From positions 1 to 64,000 of the forward strand of contig JAHQIW010000234.1 in assembly GCA_019055375.1 (NCBI GenBank): DNA of 64,000 nt. Reading direction: 5' to 3'. The position numbers were made by a program, and so were the translations under genes. The stretch's first letter is position 1, and the number at the start of each line of letters is the position of its first letter. The stretch is from Parelaphostrongylus tenuis (Eukaryota > Nematoda > Chromadorea > Rhabditida > Metastrongylidae). Positions 30,791-41,550 of the stretch are shown piece after piece. The notes beneath the pieces are model-generated. The model was given only the letters and a program-made list of their open reading frames with translations. It searched no databases and was not told where the DNA came from.

Positions 30791-32749
30791 CCTGCAAGAT
30801 TCGTTAATTAGTTGGTGGCTTCTTCAAGTGACCCAAACGTAATCTATGCTTCTTTCCTTCTTCTATCTAATTCCTACTTCATGGTGTTACAGCAGAACAC
30901 TATATTACATAAGTTCCGACGGCACTTCTTCAAACTAGATCTTTTTTGAGCTCCTTCTAGCTGATTGCTCTGCCTGTACAGTTGTCAGAGCTCTTCTGCG
31001 GTTGGTAATCAAGTTACTCGTGCAAAATGTATTACAAAAACAATGACACGCAGGAGACGCTCCGTAGTTTCATCTCTCCTTTTCAGTGCGGAAGTCACGT
31101 TGATGCCATAGCGAATCGTTTCGAACTTTTATTTCTCATTTCTTTGAGCAGTTTTCGAAATTTCAGCTTGAGAACACGCTTCTTACAAGATACAACGTCT
31201 AGAAGAGACTGATACGTAGATTTTCACGCTATTTACTTGGAGATGTGGCAGAAAGAAAGCATAATGATGGTTTTGAGAGATTTTTTTTGATAAAAAAGGC
31301 AATGCTGTAGAAGAAGTTTTTACCTTCTTTCTACAACCCATGGCCTCAATGAGGACTCTTTTCTCATTTTCTACCATTCACAGACGACAAATTTTTCTTG
31401 AGCTGCGACAAAATGCTAATTTTCTTCAGAAGACCACTCACTAAAGAACGCCCGCCAATAGGCGGCCACATCACTTGCTAGACGAAATATCATCGAGCTT
31501 CGCAAAGTGGTTAAAACGAAATTGAAAAGTAAGGGTAACCTCGAAAAGATCGAGCGGCAGCTTTAGGATGACGATGTCAAAATTCGTGTTATGGACTTTG
31601 CAGCGACAACTACTGATAGCTTCCAACCTTTGCACATCGTTAGAAGGCTTCCTACATCGTCGGCGGCAAGTTAGCAGAATTATACGTCTTCAAGTCAAAA
31701 TTGTGTGCTGAATAGTCCTAGATTATAGCACTAGTTTTAGCGAAGAATATGACTTCGAGATTATCTTCGTCATAGCGCACCACTGATTTGCCGTGAAACT
31801 TTCAGCTCTGTTTAGTTTGCTACAAGAAACTTCACTGTTGTCGTTACAAGGAAAGTTTCAGGATAGGATTAAATCATCTGGCGCAGTGACAATATTACAA
31901 CAAAGAAAAATGAGGATTGTGCAGAGTAAAAAGAAACATGTCATTATGTGGTCAAACATATGGCAGCATGAGAGTGAACGTGAAGACTAAGCCATTCACA
32001 ATACTACTTTTATAGCTATCCAATTCATGCTGCTTTGTTCCCTAAGTAAAGAAAAGATTTCTGGAAAGAAAGTGGAGTCACTGATCAACGGGCAACTATA
32101 GGGTTTCGCGGATAGTGGGATCTAATAAGACTGCTGTTTCCAAGCAGGAAACGGTCAATGATCAAAAGCGCATCAAATGAGACGGTATATTAGTCTCATT
32201 TAATTACATATTCATCAGACGAGTTAATGATACTGACAAAGAATGTGCATAAAATAACGCTAGAAAACTTATGGAACTCGAATTTGGTATTTACCCGGAC
32301 TCGAATCTGGTTTACTCTAAATGCATTGAAGAGGTTACAGCATTATTCAACTTTTGTTTCATTTTACTTAGTCTTCTTTTACCTTTTGTTTTATGTGTTT
32401 CATTAGACTACGCTGAAATTTCAGTATGCCTCATAGTCATTTTTGAGTCTTGCATTTAGTCCATTATGGCATTTATACAGTGCAATGCACGTCGTGTTTC
32501 GACCTTGCAGCCACGTCAATTGTACGGTGACTTCCGTTCAAACCAGTTCCTTTCGGGAAAGAACCCACCTTACATGAAGGTATTGCACTCTATAAGTGCT
32601 CATAGCAGACCGCATGCATGGCGCAAAAATAACTATTAAGGGTATTATTCTATTTAAATGATCTGTTGGCTTGTACAAAAAATTCAAGTGAGTTTAATCA
32701 AGGAAAGCTACATAGGATCAGACATTTTATGGGGATTAATGCCTATATT

Positions 32750-33051
32750 AGAGCGCATGTGGCGCAGTGGTTAGAGGTGCCCTGCGTCGCACATGAAGTC
32801 ACTGGTTCGATCTCGCGCTCATGGCTCACCAAGCCATCCATCCCTCCGGGGTCGGTAAATTGGTACCAGGCAGGTCTCAGACTTGTCTGGGAGGATAAGC
32901 AGCACTGACTCGGTTCAGCGGGAGGCCACCGCGAGTCATTGTAAAGGCCAGATGTGCATTCAATCACCTCAAACGAAGTTAAAAATTGAAGTCGAATGCA
33001 TGGCGCATCCCTCAGGGATTGATTAACGCCGAGAGCTTTATCCTTTTATCC
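32750..33051 (+). repeat. tRNA-derived SINE, family A (copy A1) with target-site duplication
   Basis: The head GAGCGCATGTGGCGCAGTGG, then TTAGAGGTGCCC, carries the A box, and ACTGGTTCGATCTCGCGCTC the B box and acceptor end. The body includes CCATCCATCCCTCCGGGGTC and GCGGGAGGCCACCGCGAGTC. The tail ends TTTATCCTTTTATCC. It is flanked by the perfect 14-bp direct repeat TTAATGCCTATATT (32736-32749 and 33052-33065), which shows insertion by retrotransposition. Copy A lacks the SINE at this site. Confidence 0.85.
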
Positions 33052-33686
33052 TTAATGCCTATATTGATACTCGGTTCTTGCCAAAACGATATTGGCGCCT
33101 TGCAGTCGCTTAGTCGCACTCGATTCTGACAATAAAATGCTGAAACTCTTCTCAGAAGCACAGGCGACCCTACTGGGAAAGATCATTTACTGTAATTTGT
33201 ATTCGACAAGCAAATACAGAGAACTCTATACTTGGGAGGATCGCTATGCAAACGGGATATTCGTGCTATAATTAATCAGTGAATTTCAATAAACGGCTTA
33301 CGCTGATTGAGAGAGAAGTAATGATGGCAAAGCAAAATTTCAATCAAACAGAAATGTAATATGAAAGCTCATCCTCAGGGAGGAACATAAAACTACAGCA
33401 TGAACCCACGAACTTCTTGTTTTTCCTCCTCTTCTTTTTCATATCTTTTTACATGCTCCGTTGTCACATTAGATTTGCGGACTTCGACACTTTTTGCAAC
33501 AGACTTACTTTCTCGCATTCATTCTCCAGAAAGGTCTCCGAATTCTTCACGTGTTGCTCTGACAATTACTTATGGATTTCGACGAATGTAGAAGAATGTT
33601 GGTAGGCACAGTTCACATTGCAATCATGGAGATAGCTGAACTAAGACGTTCTGAAATCCATGCGATGAATAATTCCAAAAAAGCGG

Positions 33687-33780
33687 TGCGGGAGGGGTGG
33701 AACCAGGGCTTTGATCGCCATCCTCCCTCCCGCTGCTCCCCATTATCGAACAGTACGCTACCCTGCCACAACTTTTTGTA
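33687..33780 (-). repeat. tRNA-like segment (copy B)
   Basis: The minus strand has CCCTGGTTCCACCCCTCCCG as a mutated B box and GGCAGGGTAGCGTACTGTTC as an A-box-like head. Homologous to 26347-26440. Confidence 0.45.
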
Positions 33781-33839
33781 TTCTGACCTTCAGACTTTAC
33801 TGAACCGTCTTCACAGCGTTTTTTTTTTCACTGTGCAGA

Positions 33840-34048
33840 TCCCAATTCTAGCAATCAATTTGCTGTTTCGTCTTCTTGAACACCTTAGAATAGTGTTTGA
33901 GCGCGTCTCCTTGCAGGATCGAGAGTAAACTGGTTGTGACGTTTCATAAGACATGGCTGTTGACTGTCGGATAGAGTTGGGGAGGGGGTGGAGCTCGGCT
34001 TCACCTGCGCCGCGGCGCGCATCACAATCACTCGGCCATGGCGCTTCA
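33840..34048 (-). repeat. tRNA-derived SINE, family B (copy B4)
   Basis: On the minus strand GCGCCATGGCCGAGTGATTG, then TGATGCGCGCCGCGGCGC, and the body ATCCTGCAAGGAGACGCGCT, TTCAAGAAGACGAAACAGC match copies B2 and B3. It sits inside the PLE tail of copy B. Confidence 0.7.
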
Positions 34049-34049
34049 A

Positions 34050-34400
34050 CTTTTTGGCTAGTGCCAAAAATCTGAAATTGAGCCGTGACGATGAATGGCC
34101 TGTCATCACGAGCGACGACGTCATGTCTCAGATCGATCATCGAATCTGAGCCAGCCATACTCCTCGTGCCCGCCGATGGTCTCCCATATCAATCGGGAGA
34201 TGTCAAGGCGACAACGAAACGGTGAGTATCTGCAGCTGATCTCTATGCGAACAAACCTTATTTATTACCTTTAGTTAGGTGAATTATGAAAATAATTGGC
34301 TGAGTGAGCTGCATATCAGCTTGAATCCTCCAGATCTGAAGAAGGCGAAACTGCCGAAACGTTAGCAAATGTCAGTAATAAATCATTCAGCACACTCACC
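34050..34400 (+). pseudogene. PLE GIY-YIG tail and 3' end (copy B)
   Basis: The frame FLASAKNLKLSRDDEWPVIT, then SDDVMSQIDH, is the domain end; the 3' part CAACGAAACGGTGAGTATCT follows. At about 34333-34365, CTGAAGA, AGGC, GAAACT, GCC, GAAACGTTAGCA forms a hammerhead-like box. The CUGANGA core, a GGC/GCC stem II and GAAAC are all kept, but the base before the cleavage site is C rather than U and stem I is weak. Confidence 0.6.
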
Positions 34401-34429
34401 TAGTTACTCATCAAGAAAACAGTAAATTA

Positions 34430-34880
34430 CTATTTCAATGCGATATATGAATCATTATAGAACCTGCCGTCCGTAATCCAGTAGCATTTTTTGTTTTCCA
34501 GTTTGTTTTTCTCATATCCGTTGTCCTCAATGCTCTGCGAGATTTTGTTAGAGATCGTGGAATGCTGGTCGAACTGATTCTTCTTACAGTCCTGGACGTC
34601 GCAAGGTGTACCCGCCTTCACCACAAAGTCTAAATCGTTTTATTACATATCTGTTTCATTTTCAAGTGCATACTAGCGAAATTTGATTCGTCCTCTGAAT
34701 GGCACCATCGACTCATCGATACACACGTCTCGCTATGGTTTGATTGGGTCCTTAGAATTCTTATTGACAAGTTCAGCATTGGTCTTATTTTGTATAACTT
34801 GTCATTCACATCGTGAACCATATTGGCAATCGTATAATGGTCATTTTGAGGCACAAGCCCATTTCCGAAATTTTCCTTAG
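34430..34880 (-). pseudogene. piggyBac-like transposase fragment (copy B)
   Basis: On the minus strand NDKLYKIRPML, then after a frame change VCIDESMVPFRGRIKFR, then RFRLCGEGGYTL. This is the piggyBac core 'KlykvRPl.....sIDEsMv.FkGR..frqY ... gfK.w.lc...GYt'. The Asp of IDE is one of the catalytic residues. Stops and frameshifts follow, so it is a relic. The same piece in copy A is shorter. Confidence 0.6.
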
Positions 34881-35000
34881 TAGCGATGAATATCCATATT
34901 TTAATAGATAACTACCCAAAGTCATTGCTGCCGCCGCATATATGGCGGCGCGGCGAGCAGGATTTCAACGTCGTTGCCAGCGTGTTAACATTTTTTTTTT

Positions 35001-35213
35001 GAGGTGATTGAATGCATATATGGCCTTTACAATGACTCGCGATGGCCTCCCGCTGTACCGAGTCAGTGCTTATCCTCCAACAAGTGTGGGACCAGTCTGG
35101 CACCAATTTATGGACCCCAGTGGAAGAATGTCTTGGTGAGCCACGAACGCGAGATCGAACCGCCGACCTCGTGTGCGACGCAGAGCATCCTAGCCACTGC
35201 GCCACATGCGCTC
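35001..35213 (-). repeat. tRNA-derived SINE, family A (copy A3)
   Basis: The minus strand reads GAGCGCATGTGGCGCAGTGG, ..., CGGTTCGATCTCGCGTTCGT; the body and tail GGCCATATATGCATTCAATC follow. The end next to TTTTTTTTTT (34991-35000) lacks the last 70 bases of copies A1 and A2. Confidence 0.75.
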
Positions 35214-35499
35214 TTTCAATATATATGCAATACTCAGTCATTAACATATCTCTATATTACTAACTACTCTGCTCTCTTGCCAGGGGGTGTCGAAGACACT
35301 AGCGTTTTTTCGCAATTTTATGTGAGCCGGTGGTAGGCATTAGTCAGTAAATGATGCTTGCGATGATTAGCCTACATTCACTATGAAATAGTGTATGTAG
35401 AGCAGACCTCGTTAAATTAGTTCAAGGTCGATTACCGACTGTATCCAAGGGAATCAAGCTATTCTTTTTGTGTGGCAGAAAATTGACAGCGCATCGCCT

Positions 35500-36115
35500 T
35501 GCGCGGCTTGTTTGAGCAGCACAAAGTGGTCACGTCAAATCCGTTGACCTCGCATAAATGGAGGTGAGGGAACTAATCGAATATATTTTTGTTGTATCTC
35601 TAAACTTTTGCGTTAAATATCAGTGATTGTGTTATATCATATCATTTAGAACTCTATCTTGTAACATGTTAAGGAATGTCCACACGTGGCATTCAGTTGG
35701 TATAAAAGACACGCTTCTCTATTGCAAAGTCGTTTCTTCTCGTCCCTCGTCTCGTTCTTCTCGACCAGTCCCTCTCCCTTACAAACTCCATAAACATATC
35801 CTACTTTTCTCTTCTAAAGCTTCAACAATTCATCAGCAGGTATTATGAATAGCATTTTGTTAGGCCTTTAGTCGCTGCATAACCACTCTCAGGAGCAAGC
35901 TCTCCTGTTTTTGCACACTTATACCACATATTGCCCACTTCGTCAAAGTTGTCCTTCGTAGTGCTGTTTGCATTGCACTTGGTCTGGTCTTAACCTATTT
36001 GCTAGTATTCTACCTGCTCATATATGTTTATGATGCACTTTTACCAGGTTCCTCAAGGAGCTTGTTCGCAGTGGGAAAACTGAAGCCCAGGAAACTATTG
36101 GCCTGCCTCCAGGAG
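35500..36115 (+). promoter_or_regulatory. promoter-and-exon segment, copy 2
   Basis: A consensus TATA box, TATAAAAG (35701-35708), lies 11 bases after the palindromic CCACACGTGG (35680-35689). An exon-like piece at 36048-36115 is bounded by TTTTACCAG and GTAAGA. The arrangement is the same as at 48371-48698. TATA boxes are uncommon in nematode promoters, so conservation in position is notable. The exon frame is not conserved with copy 3 (it contains indels). Confidence 0.45.
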
Positions 36116-36309
36116 GTAAGATTTTAGTAAACGTTGTATAGTTGGGGAATTTCAAACACGGATGATAACGAGAGGAATAGTCATGAAACTTTACTTCAAC
36201 TATACTCATGTAGTGATAACAGGAAACAATTTTCTTACCCTGATCAGTGATGAAAATAGCGGAACATGCTCTAAAATTCACCATCAACGCTTCTATATAC
36301 TCCCCAGAA

Positions 36310-37000
36310 TTCAGTAGTTACTTATAGTATTAGGTTTTCGTCTCTGATGCCGAAATCTCTGCCAAAGCTGCGTAAATGAGCTTCATTCATAAATCTCAAG
36401 CTTTCTATCGAACTAGTCACAGATGGTGTCCAATTTGTTTTCTTAAGTCACTAAATTAGGAAAACAGGCTGAAATAGCTTTCTTTTGGCACACAGAACGG
36501 AGAAACATCAGGCGCTGTGGCAGGATACTTCTTGAGTAGAAGTGATAAGTAAGAGATGGGTGAAGGGTGAGGACTACTGCACCGATGTCGACGTGTCATC
36601 ATGGGCTTTTCGGTGAATTGTCAGCATGTTATTAGGTTGAGAAGAAAGTTGTGGGGCACGTGTTCTCAATGCGCTGTAACAGCGAAAAGAAGACTGAGCT
36701 TCGCAGAACTGGACTATTTCCATTCTCCTTACTTATTTCGGCCCTTCAGAGGGAACGTGTTTTTGGCCCTTCAAATGTTTAAATATCATTCGATAGCTTA
36801 ATCGAAAGAGTTTGATTGGCGCATTTTATTGTTGAAAAGCTCTACTATTGAGCCAAAAAAGCAACAAATAGAATTTGTTTTTCATTGGAACATTTCTTGA
36901 TTAACAAAGCTATTTCTCTGGACTTTCGTTAACTAATCAATAGATCAGATCTCAGGAATTCCAATGATGCCTTTAATTTTTACAACGGGCATCTTAGTGC
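36310..37000. repeat. dispersed repeat with CTGTAACAGCGAAAAGAAGA signature
   Basis: TGCGCTGTAACAGCGAAAAG, then AAGACTGAGCTTCGCAGAAC, and TTCGATAGCTTAATCGAAAG recur in similar form at 20885, 41610-41830 and 50930-51300. No gene seen. Confidence 0.4.
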
Positions 37001-37009
37001 TCTGTAACA

Positions 37010-37444
37010 TCAAATGAAGACTGGAATTTGTACTCGGCGCGCAGGATGTGTCTTAACCGAAGAAACCTTTTCAAAACATGCTTGTAACATTGCTAAAAAG
37101 TCTGTGGACCAAACTGAAGTTTGATCTGATAACCTTTTTTGCACAGACGTTCGGTCTGTAACATAGTGTAGTGAATATACAGACATCCTTTCAATTAGTA
37201 GCCAGTTCAGAAGCTCAAATTTTCGGTTAGTGCTCTTAGTGGCGGTTTTGAAAAAAGCCCTATTAAAATGTGGTAAAAACCAAGAGAAAATTGTGTTCAC
37301 CACCGGCTGCGTGTTTTCACTATTACCTCGTTGGAAACACGAAAAGCATATGGACGCGTGAAGGAAATCTTGTAGTATCCTAGTCATACGTTCTATCTGA
37401 AATTTCTTTTGATAGGCACAAAGGATTTTTGGCCCGAATAACAA
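37010..37444 (-). CDS. 144-residue ORF of an unclassified repeat
   Basis: One of the longest clean ORFs of the window. It starts MLFGPKILCAYQKKFQIERM, TRILQDFLHASICFSCFQRG and continues with a basic, aromatic-rich region. The N-terminal block is matched at protein level by 38870-38950 (plus) and about 12620-12540 (minus). Cys pairs (CFSCFQRG / CFSCSHRS) are kept in two copies. I do not recognise a family; it may be a piece of a transposon protein. No splice sites assigned. Confidence 0.4.
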   Translation of the reverse strand: MLFGPKILCAYQKKFQIERMTRILQDFLHASICFSCFQRGNSENTQPVVNTIFSWFLPHFNRAFFKTATKSTNRKFELLNWLLIERMSVYSLHYVTDRTSVQKRLSDQTSVWSTDFLAMLQACFEKVSSVKTHPARRVQIPVFI

Positions 37445-37489
37445 TGATCGTACTTCAAAAGTGAGCCGCTTAAGATCTATTGATCTATC

Positions 37490-37560
37490 GCCGTGTTAAA
37501 ACCACGGACAAGCTCCGCATCCCCTCCCGGCTCTCTTCCGCCGAGCGAGCAGATTGATCG
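37490..37560 (-). repeat. tRNA-like fragment
   Basis: The minus strand reads CGGCGGAAGAGAGCCGGGAG, GGGATGCGGAGC, GC-rich against its surroundings and similar in style to the tRNA-derived heads elsewhere, but no complete A/B box pair is present. Confidence 0.2.
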
Positions 37561-38249
37561 ATTAGATTCATTGTAAAATGTATATTCTTGAAGTATATGT
37601 AATTTTCCTATATTTATTCGCATGAAACGTATTACAGTTTTGGTCAGTCCATTGTGCATCTCTCATTTTACGTTTTGCTCGTATTTTAGCCTGGTACCTA
37701 ATTGCAAGAAAAACGTAAAATGATGCGTTATCTGTAATTGTCTGCACATCATGTTATTTTTGAATCATGCTGATTCCAGTGAATGTGGGGTACATGCAAG
37801 ATGTGAGAAGGTTTGAGGTAAACATATTGTGAACCATATTTTTATCTAAATTAGCAAAATTCTTCTTGAAGCATCAGTGGAATATAGTCAGAATAATTTG
37901 CATCATTATGTGACTCGAATTCACACACATCAATTGTTCGTGCTCCTCCAGTTTTGGCTTTCAATACGCTTCTTCGCCTATGCTATTCACAAAAGTCTTC
38001 GAACTTTCCCTTTGCACATAGCTTTAGCTGCTAACAGAAAATTTACGTCGGCATCACGGAATGCGTTGATCGCTCATCAAGTGGGATGTTCCTGAATTTT
38101 GAGATAGCGGCGCCAAGGCTTTCCCAAGTGGACTAGAGAGAATCATTTCGTCTAAGGCACTTTAGTGCAAATTTTTCGAACTTGTCATATAAAAAGTTCG
38201 GAGGAAAGGTTAAGGCGACAAGGCGAGGTTGAACCAATGTGTTTTTTAG

Positions 38250-38972
38250 TTGTATCATCAGACTAATAAGTTAGATACTGTCATTTATGCTTCTGTACTA
38301 CAGCATGCGCCGAAAATAAGTCATACCATGAACAACCACAATGATGTGCTCCTAGCCTTTTCAACATGGAAGTTGGTGAGCCCAAATGTTAATATTTATC
38401 ACACTGGTCGGTTATTTTCGGTTATTCGAACAAAGGAAGAAAGGTTCTCTCTCTCCACAAAGGCTTACCATTTCACTCTTAGTATTCGTTCAAAAACTCA
38501 AGTCTTTAGCTGCTGTGCAATGCGATCTTTTTTCAAAAAAAACTTTCTGAAAAGCTTCAGAAAAAGGAAAACATTTGTTCTCACACACGCGTTTTTCTCT
38601 CACGTTAGAGCTTTTTATTTAGATTATTGGCACAAAATCGAAAGCGTGAATTTCGTGGATTTCAACCAATACTCAATTTTGAGAGAGGCGTTTCACTGCA
38701 GTGTGGCAAGAAGTATAGATTGATTCACATATGCGAGCGTTGATTGTTTAACAAATCTGCAGGCTTGGCGGAAAAGAGCAGGGGAGAGCTTGGTTTTGAC
38801 ACGCGATCGAGCGATGGCTCCTAAGCGGCTCACATTTGAAGTGCGATCTTTGTTACCTACCTTTGTTTCGCCGCTTTTGAAGAAACTCCTTATCAAACGA
38901 CTGACTGTCACACTAGAAAATTTTCTTTACAAGTTCATGTGCTTTTCGTGCTCCCATCGAAGTATTAACTGA
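38250..38972 (+). pseudogene. second copy of the unclassified repeat ORF
   Basis: A 157-residue ORF (38250-38723) ends with FFSHVRAFYLDYWHKIESVN, FVDFNQYSILREAF. A further frame (38790-38972) carries LLIKRLTVTLENFLYKFMCF, SCSHRSIN, which aligns to IERMTRILQDFLHASICFSC, FQRGN of 37444-37010. Frame changes between the two parts suggest decay. Orientation is opposite to the copy at 37.0-37.4 kb. Confidence 0.4.
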
Positions 38973-39291
38973 ATTGTGCATCCAAAGTGAAATTTAATTT
39001 TATTTCGTATTTCAACGCGTCTAGGAAGATCTTTGCAATAGACCGAACATGTACAGCGTTAGCTTGAGATTTGGCCCTTCGAATAACCGCTAACATTCTT
39101 TATAAATACTTTTTGTCCTGCGTAGCATATAGGCTTGGAAATCTGTGCTATCAAACGTAGAGACACTTTTTCAATTTCAACCCCTAGCAGTTATTTAGCG
39201 TCATGTATTCCACACATTGCCTATTTTTTGAAGTTGACTTGAATTTATACTTAGCTTGTGAGAATGCCTAAGATCTTTCCGAAGTTGATAC

Positions 39292-39770
39292 TCCCGTGCT
39301 TTGCGTATGTCTCGGTGGTACTGACCGCTTTATCAGAGTCATGCGCTTTGAAGCCTACTATATAGCACGGGCCGAGAGATGTTATGGTGATAGTACCTAA
39401 TATTGTGATATAACCATTTTTCAGTCAATGGATCACGGTTTGTGGTGAATATGTCGACATCTCTCCAATCGATTGTTTCCAAACGTCGTTATGAACATTC
39501 AATAAAGTCTGTGAAATGTCGAAACAATTTCGAGGACGGTACATCAGTGGTTTACGTACGTTTCGGTACCATAGCCCGCTTTATCAGATCCACATGGCCT
39601 ACTTTGGGCTACTACATAGCAGTAATGGAGTGACGTTATGGTGATAGCACATGGTATTGGGGTATCACCAGCACTTACAATCGCTGGATTACGGCTAATA
39701 GTGAATCTGTGGACATTTTTCCGAACATAAAAACAGTTAATAGGACTGGCGTACTATCCTCGAAAAGTCT
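39292..39770 (-). mobile_element. tandem repeat units with hammerhead-like motif (retrozyme-like)
   Basis: Two direct units, period about 250 bp, share CCGCTTTATCAGA, TATAGCA, GTTATGGTGATAGYAC and TGGATYACGG. In unit 2 the minus strand carries CTGATAA (39587-39581), GAAAC (39564-39560), a 4-base loop and the triplet GTA. GTGGAT (39593-39588) pairs with AACCAC (39552-39547) at five of six positions as stem I. Core position G8 is A and stem II is poor. Unit 1 has GAGAC in place of GAAAC. A fragment of a third, inverted unit lies near 40150-40210. Confidence 0.45.
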
Positions 39771-39849
39771 GTATACATTCTGACAAACTATACTGAACAA
39801 TTCATATGAGGTTTGGGAACAGTTAGTTATAAGGATGCCTTTGTATTAA

Positions 39850-40080
39850 CTTACTTACTTGCTTGCTTGGATACTTAGATAATCCGTCTTCATCAGTTGT
39901 GCGGACCCCAGCACATATTCTAAGTGGTATATTGCTGGTCGTGTATATATGATGGCGTTTCTAAGGATTGGATTTCAGCGATGAATCCTCGGCTGGGTTT
40001 CCCACTAGTTGATTCGGAGATGGTGTTAGGTCGAAATCAAAAGGAGAGTTAGGAAAGGAAATCAACCGACCGCTCACAGA
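39850..40080 (-). mobile_element. RTE lineage 2 3' tail
   Basis: TTACTTACTTGCTTGCTTGG, then TCTTCATCAGTTGTGCGGAC matches the tail at 30375-30425. The ACTT-type repeat is the 3' terminus of the element on the minus strand. No coding part is kept. Confidence 0.5.
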
Positions 40081-40299
40081 TAATGTAAAAGTCTTTCGAC
40101 TCCTTTGTATTAACTACCATCCGTAATTTATCGACAGGAAAAATGTGGCATTAATGCAAATCATGTGCTATCACCATAACGCCTTCTCCTTCATTGCTAT
40201 AGAATGGGATTCAAAGTCAGGCGTGTGTCTCTCATGAAGCCGGAGATATTGCCGAACAGTATGTAAAGTACCGACGCGCCAACCTCAGAAAGGCAGTAG

Positions 40300-41540
40300 A
40301 CGTTTTCATAGACTACACTAAATTTTTATAGCGATGTTCAGAGATAATCATTTGCAAGGAAGTGTATACTCAACGTTTTGTGTTCACTTCATGAAACTGC
40401 TACGGAATTATGTCATACGACCACCTCTGAACATCGCTCTTACATTTTTTTGAGTTAATGGCTTGCAACAAGAAATCTCTCACAGTGTCGAGTTTCCTCA
40501 ATTTTCTAAGTAAATCTGTTCAGAAAGTAGGCTGCCTGAGAAAAAAGTCTATTATTTTATGTCTTTTCGATAATGGCCTTTTCACCAGAATGACAAATTC
40601 ACTTTGTGACCAATAAAGCTATAGCAATTTCGAAACAGCTATCGGATTATCTTTGTTGTAGCTGAAGAATGCTTACAATGAGGTCATGGTTTCCTGCTGA
40701 ACATTTGGGGTATGCTCTAGCGGCGATTATCGACTGCGCTATCGTTAACACTAAGTGGCTCAGTCACTAAAACGCTAATGAATTCTTTTACCGACTTACT
40801 GTGTCTAATGTTTTTAGACGAAAATGTCATATTAAATTTGGGCATAATCCTGGCAGATAAGCTCACGATATTAAGAACGTCATACCCGAGCATCTAATAC
40901 AAAGAGGTAAACAACGTGGAAATTTGGTTGCTACAAAATATTCCAGCGAATGAAACTAGTTTTACCTTATGATTCGACTACTATGATACACTTCCTTCAC
41001 AACAATATATAATCTGATATCATATCTGGATCCTTTCTTGAGGCTTTTTATGACACTTATACACTGCTAGACACGTAATTCACCATTGCCGCCTTATAAG
41101 TAGCATGGTATTTTTTGATTCAGCCAGACCTTTGCGGTGTAATACACCATCACATACGAAGGACTTGACAAAGGATTATTCCAAACCATCACCTGCCCCG
41201 ACATTTCAGTGGTCAACAGTGGACCGCTCATGATTGGAAAATTGAATCATGCCCTTACATACCCCATCTGAGATATTTTGGAGTCGATCCCTTTTCATGT
41301 ATTTGTATAACCTGTGCATGAAATTGGCTGAACAGAAAGCACCATGCTACTAATGAAACCGAAATGCCGAAACTTGGGCGATGAGGCATTCCCCAAGTCG
41401 CAAACATGGGTACTCATCTGACTTCATGAAGTTCTCTATCTCTGACTTTAGCTCTTCAACGCCTTCGGAACTACGTGTGCCACTCACGATACATGCAAAT
41501 TTTTGTGACTTTGTCGTCAACCATGGAACTCTCGTTAGAG
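40300..41540. other. no gene seen
   Basis: Unstructured AT-rich DNA. A short match to 19225 (CTCATGATTGGAAAATTGAA) is present at 41228. Nothing else supportable. Confidence 0.3.
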
Positions 41541-41550
41541 TCTTAATAAC

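Larger units (their letters stand above)
31560..36310 (+). repeat. segmental repeat, copy B
   Basis: Same order of blocks as copy A (23890-28150) with an inserted SINE (32750-33051), a family B SINE (33840-34048) and a SINE A copy (35001-35213). It also has a longer piggyBac-like piece. The promoter-and-exon segment at its right end is better kept than in copy A. Confidence 0.7.

Noticed and set aside
32751..32822. Functional tRNA gene (GAGCGCATGTGGCGCAGTGG head)
   Set aside because: It is the head of a 300-bp SINE with target-site duplications and five more copies; the anticodon arm does not fold well.
33811..34158. 115-residue minus-strand ORF
   Set aside because: Antisense of PLE tail and SINE B4; no independent support.
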